Assembly (NCBI GenBank): GCA_019454865.1
Contig: JACFNJ010000066.1
Span: 1 to 11,165 of the forward strand
Length of the DNA: 11,165 nucleotides
Source: Bacteroidia bacterium
Lineage (GTDB): Bacteria; Bacteroidota; Bacteroidia; UKL13-3
Direction: 5' to 3'
In this document: positions 6,308-11,165 of the stretch, piece by piece
How positions within the stretch are numbered: the stretch's first letter is position 1
Layout of the letters: the number at the start of each line of letters is the position of its first letter
Notes under the pieces: generated by a model
Database searches by the model: none
The model's input: the letters and a program-made list of their open reading frames with translations, nothing else
What the model was told of the DNA's origin: nothing
Position numbers and translations under genes: made by a program

Positions 6308-7057
6308 TTAACTTACCATAAATTGGAGAATTTGTTTTGCAAGTATCTCAGGTTCTTCAATATGCGACATGTGTCCGCTTTGTTTAAAGTGTGCAATGTA
6401 ACTTTGCTTACATATAAGTGCCTGTTGTAGCATAACATCCGAGGGTATTAACGCATCAAACTCGCCTATTCCCCAGAAAATTGGTTTATCAACTTCGGAA
6501 ATAAATTTTGTAGAATCTTCTCGATCGCGCATTGCAGCTAAAGCGTTTTTTAATCCGCTTGCCGGAAAAGTTTCTCCGATTTTAATGTATGGTTTTGCAA
6601 CTTCAATTGGTGTAGCCGGATTAAAAAGTGGAGGTATAAAATTAGTGGCATAAAACTTTGCCCCTTTTTCATCAATTAGTTTTATGGCTTGGTTTCTTTT
6701 TGATTTTCTGGTATCATCATCGGCTTTCGCTGTGCTATGTAAAAGTCCAAATCGTTTTATTAAATGTGGATACTTTTTAGCTAATGCAAGTGTTACATAT
6801 CCGCCCATACTATGCCCTATTACAGTTGTGTCTTTTATTTCTAAAGCCATTAAAAGTTCAGCCATACTATCAGCATAAGATTCTAAGGTTGTGTTTTCTA
6901 TTGTAGATGATTTTCCTGCACCGGGTAAATCGGGTAAAATAATTTTACAATGCTCTTTTAACAACAACACCTGCTTGTCGAAGCAGGTGTTGTTTTCGCA
7001 AAATCCATGAATTAAAACTAATACATCTCCTTCACCGAATCTGTCGTAATGTATCAT
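6308..7057 (-). CDS. Alpha/beta-fold hydrolase
   Basis: This 249-residue protein of the alpha/beta hydrolase superfamily has a full catalytic triad. The nucleophile is S83 in GHSMGG, the acid is D201 in GEFDALIP and the base is H229 in SGHMSH. HGF at 17-19 is the usual oxyanion-hole segment, and DLPGAGKSS (43-51) is the conserved loop after strand 4. A cap region lies between about 110 and 190. There is no signal peptide, so it is probably a cytosolic esterase- or lipase-like enzyme; the substrate cannot be deduced. It follows ppiD by only 12 bases with no Shine-Dalgarno, suggesting co-transcription, although the functions do not obviously relate. A perfect 14-bp inverted repeat lies within codons 22-32. 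oxyR follows 59 bases downstream. Confidence 0.93.
   Translation of the reverse strand: MIHYDRFGEGDVLVLIHGFCENNTCFDKQVLLLKEHCKIILPDLPGAGKSSTIENTTLESYADSMAELLMALEIKDTTVIGHSMGGYVTLALAKKYPHLIKRFGLLHSTAKADDDTRKSKRNQAIKLIDEKGAKFYATNFIPPLFNPATPIEVAKPYIKIGETFPASGLKNALAAMRDREDSTKFISEVDKPIFWGIGEFDALIPSDVMLQQALICKQSYIAHFKQSGHMSHIEEPEILAKQILQFMVS
6963..6994. repeat. Perfect 14-bp inverted repeat inside the hydrolase gene
   Basis: Bases 6963-6976 (AACAACACCTGCTT) are perfectly complementary to 6981-6994, with a 4-base GTCG loop (CGAC in the mRNA). In the transcript it would form a 14-bp hairpin about 63 bases after the hydrolase start and 75 bases after the ppiD stop. It encodes residues 22-32 (NNTCFDKQVLL), so it lies in translated sequence. 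On the coding strand no T tract follows; on the plus strand two more T residues extend a short run. Confidence 0.9.
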
Positions 7058-7069
7058 GTGTAATAAATT

Positions 7070-9178
7070 TTAATAGAAGCGATATCTGTTGTCTTCTACT
7101 TTATTAATTTCTTTCAAAGTTTCAAAAGTAGCATATTCTACCCGTTGTGCTAATTGGCTTTGTACTTCTGTTTTATAAGTAGCCATGTCAGCCTGTTCAG
7201 CCGATGGGTTTATTTTGGAAATTGAATATATGTAAACAGCATTATCACCTTTTATTGGTCCAAATAATTTACCGGTTGTTTTTGTTCCGAAAAGTGTTCC
7301 TACCATAATATTATCCGGACCTAAATATGGGATATTATTATTTTCAAAAGTTTGCCCTGTAAGCGGTGTAACAGCAAGCTGTAATTTGTCAGCAACAGCT
7401 TGTAAAGTTGATGCGCCACTAAAAGCTGTTTTTGCTTTCTCTAATAAGTTCTCAGCCTTTTTTTCTTTCTTATAATCTGCCTCTACTCTTGGTTTTGCCG
7501 TTTCAAAATCTGCTTTTCCTTTTTCTCTAATACTGTTTAATACAGCTACCATAAATTGTTCACCAACGGTAAATACTTCCGATACCGCACCTTGTTTTGC
7601 GTTATATGCCCAACGAACAACTTCACGCGCATCTTGTACTCCTGCTACTTGTTTGTCATTTTCGCGAACATATTCGGCTGTCATTTTTGTTAATTTGTTA
7701 TCAGCTACTTTTTGGTTAAAGGTTTCTATATTGGTTACTTCTGATACAAATTGACTTGCCGCATTGTATGCAGTTGTAGTAGTGTTTTCGCTAGGTGCTA
7801 AAGTTTTTGTTAATACACCTGCACATACTAATTTTTTTGTTTTATCTTCTGTTATTTTAAGGATGTGAATACCAAATTGTGTTTTTACAATTCTCATATC
7901 ACCCTTTTTTCCATTTAAAACAGCATCATTAAATTCTTTTACCATTGCACCTTCGCTAAACCATCCTAAATCTCCTCCTTTTTGTGCAGTTCCATCTGTA
8001 CCATATTGAGCAGCCATTGAAGCAAAATCAACTCCGCCTTTAATTTTTGCCATTACTTCATTAGCTAATTTTAATGTTGCAGCAGTGTCACCATTTTCTG
8101 TTTTAAATAAAATATGACTTGCACGCATGTGGAATATTGTATCCTCTTTTATACCTGCTACTTTGTATATTGAATATTTGCCATCAGCAAAAACAGGCCC
8201 TATAATACTACCAACAGGCTTTGAAAACAAAGCGTCTGCAACATCCGTAGGATATGCTGATTGTGGCTTAGCAGTTGCATCAAAAGGTGTTTCACTATTT
8301 GCATTTACATATAATGTATCGTTTGTAGATGTGCCAAACTGATTAAGTTGGTCTGCCACCCAAGTTTGAGTTGCTATGGTATCATCATGATTAGCTACAG
8401 CATTAAAAATAACAAATTCAATCTTTCTGCTGTTTTCTTTCTCAGTATATTTTTTGCTGTTTTTATTCATATACGATTTAAGCTCTGCATCATCAGCAGT
8501 TATGCTTGAATCCGGCACACTAAAGTAACTTAATGCTACTACATCTGCATCTATTGTTTGGGTACGATTTTCAAATGCTGATTTTGCATCTAAAGAAGTT
8601 GCATAAACTCCTTTACGTATTAAACTATAATATTTTTTATGCATTCCATCTTGTACTAGGTAGTTTTCAAATTCATGCAAACGCTTTTTTGTTTCTTCAT
8701 CTCCTTTTTCAGTAATCTGTTTAATATTACTAATCACCAATGATTTATCAAAAACACCGGTTTCAGGATTGGTAAACGATTGTTTTACTTGTGGGTGAAT
8801 ATTTTCTCCAGCAAACATATCCATCAACTCCTCGTCAGTTATTTTTATTCCAAGCTCTTCGTATTCACCATTCATTATGCCTTCATTTACCAATTGGCTC
8901 CATGTTTGCTCACGTACCATATCCATTGTGTTTTGATCCATTTGCGCTTCAGCTCCCATTTGTTGGCGAGTTAATTCAGCATTATGAGATACTTTTTGTT
9001 CAAATGCTTTTACACCTATATCCTCACCTGCAATTGAACCCACAGTTGTATTGTTTGAGTTGCCAAATATTCTTGTATTACTGTTAAGTGCATCGGATAT
9101 CACAAACATTGCAATTGCTCCACCAATAGCTATAATAGCTATACCTGATCGTTTTCTGATTTTCTCTAATATCGACAT
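7070..9178 (-). CDS. ppiD: PpiD-like membrane-anchored peptidyl-prolyl isomerase/chaperone
   Basis: This 702-residue protein resembles the PpiD/SurA group, which helps fold exported proteins at the periplasmic face of the inner membrane. A short positively charged start (KIRKRS) is followed by one membrane helix (about 12-29, IAIIAIGGAIAMFVI), giving an N-in, C-out anchor. Next comes a SurA-like chaperone region (about 40-210). A parvulin domain spans about 349-444: it opens with MRASHILFK, has a GGDLGWF block at 401-407, and ends with VKTQFGIHILKI. A second, degenerate parvulin-like segment may span about 500-555. The length is typical of Bacteroidota PpiD, and E. coli PpiD is shorter (about 620). 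A likely promoter lies at 9221-9252. It is the first gene of a minus-strand block with the hydrolase 12 bases behind. Whether the isomerase site is active cannot be judged here; E. coli PpiD's is considered inactive. Confidence 0.93.
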   Translation of the reverse strand: MSILEKIRKRSGIAIIAIGGAIAMFVISDALNSNTRIFGNSNNTTVGSIAGEDIGVKAFEQKVSHNAELTRQQMGAEAQMDQNTMDMVREQTWSQLVNEGIMNGEYEELGIKITDEELMDMFAGENIHPQVKQSFTNPETGVFDKSLVISNIKQITEKGDEETKKRLHEFENYLVQDGMHKKYYSLIRKGVYATSLDAKSAFENRTQTIDADVVALSYFSVPDSSITADDAELKSYMNKNSKKYTEKENSRKIEFVIFNAVANHDDTIATQTWVADQLNQFGTSTNDTLYVNANSETPFDATAKPQSAYPTDVADALFSKPVGSIIGPVFADGKYSIYKVAGIKEDTIFHMRASHILFKTENGDTAATLKLANEVMAKIKGGVDFASMAAQYGTDGTAQKGGDLGWFSEGAMVKEFNDAVLNGKKGDMRIVKTQFGIHILKITEDKTKKLVCAGVLTKTLAPSENTTTTAYNAASQFVSEVTNIETFNQKVADNKLTKMTAEYVRENDKQVAGVQDAREVVRWAYNAKQGAVSEVFTVGEQFMVAVLNSIREKGKADFETAKPRVEADYKKEKKAENLLEKAKTAFSGASTLQAVADKLQLAVTPLTGQTFENNNIPYLGPDNIMVGTLFGTKTTGKLFGPIKGDNAVYIYSISKINPSAEQADMATYKTEVQSQLAQRVEYATFETLKEINKVEDNRYRFY

Positions 9179-9220
9179 TTTGGGTTTTAGTTTTATCTAT
9201 TTAAAATATTTTAAAGCGAG

Positions 9221-9252
9221 CGAAAATAAATTTGTTATGTATATAAAGCAAA
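9221..9252 (-). promoter_or_regulatory. Promoter of ppiD
   Basis: On the minus strand TTTG (9249-9252) is followed after exactly 20 bases by TATTTTCG (9221-9228), which departs from TAnnTTTG at one base. The predicted leader is about 35-40 bases. The -33 element lies close to that of the weaker divergent promoter for the methyltransferase gene. Confidence 0.55.
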
Positions 9253-9283
9253 AAATTTTGTTGTTCGATAGGAATTAAATGAA

Positions 9284-9291
9284 AATCTTTG
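9284..9291 (+). promoter_or_regulatory. Weak candidate -7 box for the methyltransferase gene
   Basis: AATCTTTG at 9284-9291 matches TAnnTTTG in five of six fixed positions, and a GTTG at 9260-9263 lies 20 bases upstream. It would give a leader of about 25 bases before the ATG at 9322 and would exclude the earlier TTG start at 9289. Confidence 0.35.
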
Positions 9292-9321
9292 CATTTCACT
9301 TGTTTAATTAACCTCAAAAAA

Positions 9322-10041
9322 ATGGATGCAATAAATACAAAAACACGCATTTTCTTAATTCCAAATTATTTAGCCGAGGATAATCCAAATGAATTTTTAT
9401 CAGAATATGTACGAATGCAAGTGCATACTGTGCAGCATTTTATTGTTGAAAACGAAAAACAAGCAAGGGCATTAATTAAGCGGTTAAATCTTAAAACGCC
9501 ACAATCCGATTTAAAATTACTGTTATGGAATGAACATAGCAAACCTTCAGAAACAAGAGAGGTTGAAGATTTTCTTAATAAAAAGGTAGATATAGGAATT
9601 ATTACAGATGCCGGGTTACCTTGCATTGCTGACCCGGGTGCTGATATAGTAGCCATAGCACATAAAAAAGATATTGAGGTAATTCCCTTACCCGGTCCAT
9701 CCAGTATATTTATGGCTTTAATGGCAAGTGGCATGAATGGGCAGGGATTTACTTTTAATGGTTATTTACCAATTGATAAATTAGCTAGAAGCAAACGGCT
9801 TAAACAATTAGAATTAGATGCAATGCGCCTAAAGCATACACAGTTATTTATGGAAACACCATATAGAAACAACCAATTATTGGCTGATATAATTATTAAT
9901 TGCAAAGGGGATACGTTATTGTGTATAGCTTGTAATATCTCATCCAAAGATGGTTTTGTTAAAACCAAAACAATAAATCAATGGAAACAAATAAAACCCG
10001 ATTTACATAAGCAGCCTACTATATTTGCATTTGGAGTTTAA
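9322..10041 (+). CDS. RsmI-like SAM-dependent methyltransferase, tetrapyrrole methylase fold
   Basis: The 239-residue product belongs to the tetrapyrrole methylase/RsmI superfamily. The diagnostic stretch is ITDAGLPCIADPGADIV (94-110), then IPLPGPSSIFMALMASG (121-137) and FNGYLP (145-150), matching the SDAG-P-SDPG and PLPGP SAM-binding motifs of RsmI, which 2'-O-methylates C1402 of 16S rRNA. The N terminus (RIFLIPNYLAED) and the ETPYRN segment at 178-183 differ from classical RsmI (LYVVATPIGNLGD at the N terminus). I therefore read it as the shorter second paralogue found in many Bacteroidota, with unproven target, and leave the symbol empty. ATG 9322 is preferred over an in-frame TTG at 9289, which overlaps a candidate -7 box and would add residues unlike the family. 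It is divergent from ppiD, with atpD 157 bases downstream. Confidence 0.9.
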   Translation: MDAINTKTRIFLIPNYLAEDNPNEFLSEYVRMQVHTVQHFIVENEKQARALIKRLNLKTPQSDLKLLLWNEHSKPSETREVEDFLNKKVDIGIITDAGLPCIADPGADIVAIAHKKDIEVIPLPGPSSIFMALMASGMNGQGFTFNGYLPIDKLARSKRLKQLELDAMRLKHTQLFMETPYRNNQLLADIIINCKGDTLLCIACNISSKDGFVKTKTINQWKQIKPDLHKQPTIFAFGV

Positions 10042-10135
10042 ATAAATAAAACTCAGAAATGTTTTTTTTATACTGTTTTGATACATTCTTTTTTTGCTAA
10101 AATCAAAAACTTACTAACCAATTACAAAAAATTCA

Positions 10136-10165
10136 TTTGAAAATTGTAAGTAAAGTCTAAATTTG
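10136..10165 (+). promoter_or_regulatory. Promoter of atpD
   Basis: TTTG at 10136-10139 is followed after 18 bases by TAAATTTG at 10158-10165, an exact -7 consensus. The leader is about 25-30 bases, A-rich, with no Shine-Dalgarno; it ends in AACT just before the ATG, as does that of metK. A private promoter fits atpD lying apart from the other ATP synthase genes. Confidence 0.65.
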
Positions 10166-10198
10166 CGGCACTTTAAATTAAACAAAATAAACGTAACT

Positions 10199-11165
10199 AT
10201 GTCAAAATCAGGAGTAGTAGCTCAGGTAATTGGTCCGGTAGTGGATGTAAGATTCCCTGATAACAGTGAAAAATTGCCTAAAATACTTGATGCATTGCAT
10301 ATAAATAAGGCAGACGGTAGCAAAATTGTTTTAGAATGTCAGCGTCATTTGGGCGAAAACATGATTCGTACAATTGCAATGGAAGCTACAGATGGATTGG
10401 TTAGAGGAATGGAAGTAGTAGCAACAAATGCACCAATTGCTATGCCTACTGGTGATGAAATTCGCGGAAGATTGTTTAATGTAGTGGGTGAACCTATTGA
10501 TGGTATGAAGGATATGCCACAAAATGAAGGACGCTCGATACACCGTGCGGCACCTCGTTTTGAGGAATTATCTACAAGCACCGAGCCACTTTATACAGGT
10601 ATCAAAGTTATTGACTTAATTGAACCGTATGCAAAAGGTGGTAAGATTGGTTTATTTGGTGGTGCAGGTGTGGGTAAAACCGTATTAATTCAAGAGCTGA
10701 TTAATAATATTGCAAAAGCATACGATGGATTTTCTGTTTTTGCAGGTGTGGGTGAGCGTACACGTGAAGGAAATGACTTATTGCGTGAGATGATTGAATC
10801 CGGTATTGTAAAATATGGAGATGAGTTTACACATGGAATGGAAGCCGGTGATTGGCCATTGAACAAGGTTGATTATAGTAAGTTAAAAGAATCAAAGGCA
10901 ACATTTGTTTTCGGACAAATGAACGAGCCTCCAGGGGCACGTGCGCGAGTAGCATTAAGTGGTTTAACTATTGCAGAGTATTTCCGTGATGGGGATGAAA
11001 AATCAGGTGGTAGAGATATTTTATTTTTCGTTGATAATATATTCCGTTTTACACAAGCAGGTTCAGAAGTATCTGCATTGTTAGGTCGTATGCCTTCTGC
11101 TGTGGGTTATCAGCCTACTTTAGCTTCCGAAATGGGAGCAATGCAAGAACGTATTACTTCAACTA
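10199..11165 (+). CDS. atpD: F1F0 ATP synthase beta subunit, N-terminal 322 residues (partial)
   Basis: The catalytic beta subunit of F1 makes ATP from ADP and phosphate on the cytoplasmic side of the membrane, driven by rotation of the gamma subunit. The frame starts at ATG 10199 and runs off the right edge. Visible parts are the beta-barrel (about 1-80, SGVVAQVIGPVVDVRF), the P-loop GGAGVGKT (154-161, K160 and T161), the GERTREGND loop (185-193, E186), the Walker B strand ILFFVDNIFR (D279) and the conserved ALLGRMPSAVGYQPTL segment (293-308). A short insertion around residues 211-232 (THGMEAGDWPLNKVDYSKLK), absent from the E. coli protein, is typical of Bacteroidota AtpD. The rest (about 180 residues) and probably atpC lie outside. 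The gene has its own promoter, and its upstream neighbour is the methyltransferase rather than atpG. Confidence 0.98.
   Translation, partial: MSKSGVVAQVIGPVVDVRFPDNSEKLPKILDALHINKADGSKIVLECQRHLGENMIRTIAMEATDGLVRGMEVVATNAPIAMPTGDEIRGRLFNVVGEPIDGMKDMPQNEGRSIHRAAPRFEELSTSTEPLYTGIKVIDLIEPYAKGGKIGLFGGAGVGKTVLIQELINNIAKAYDGFSVFAGVGERTREGNDLLREMIESGIVKYGDEFTHGMEAGDWPLNKVDYSKLKESKATFVFGQMNEPPGARARVALSGLTIAEYFRDGDEKSGGRDILFFVDNIFRFTQAGSEVSALLGRMPSAVGYQPTLASEMGAMQERITST

Noticed and set aside
8780..9278. Plus-strand frames overlapping ppiD, including hydrophobic small proteins
   Set aside because: They are shadows of the ppiD reading frame with low-complexity composition.
10042..10135. Terminator after the methyltransferase gene
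   Set aside because: There are T runs at 10062-10069 and 10089-10095, but no convincing stem lies in front of either.

Overview
This AT-rich window looks like chromosomal DNA of a member of the Bacteroidota. Three things support this. First, most promoters I can see fit the Bacteroidota pattern, a TTTG-like -33 element and a TAnnTTTG -7 element about 18-20 bases apart. Second, no gene shows a convincing Shine-Dalgarno sequence; starts have A-rich leaders or almost no leader. Third, several proteins (the long PpiD, the HNMRAPVTN-type histidine kinase, the 416-residue MetK, the AAA-ATPase N-terminal region) have the form usual in that phylum. I cannot name the genus.

Layout, left to right. Positions 1-512 (minus) hold the first 170 codons of a gene leaving the window, probably a Bacteroidota AAA-family ATPase. 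Two tRNA genes follow on the plus strand, tRNA-Ser(GCT) and tRNA-Pro(TGG), each with its own promoter; the second ends in a strong terminator. Next come radC (plus) and, convergent with it, a conserved hypothetical gene (minus). metK follows on the plus strand with its own promoter and terminator. A soluble two-PAS histidine kinase (plus) then runs tail to tail into a three-gene minus-strand block: ppiD (first transcribed), an alpha/beta hydrolase 12 bases behind it, then oxyR, which appears to have its own promoter. Divergent from ppiD is an RsmI-like SAM-dependent methyltransferase. The window ends inside atpD, the F1 ATP synthase beta subunit.

The genes are mostly independent housekeeping or regulatory units: SAM supply, envelope protein folding, peroxide sensing, ATP synthesis and translation. 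I see no phage, transposon, CRISPR array or defence island, and no clear new multi-gene system. The most unusual signals are a perfect 14-bp hairpin inside the start of the hydrolase gene, a set of genes whose promoter -7 box lies almost on the start codon (possible leaderless mRNAs), a 13-bp direct repeat at a 23-bp period ahead of the histidine kinase, and a palindrome over the -33 region of oxyR.
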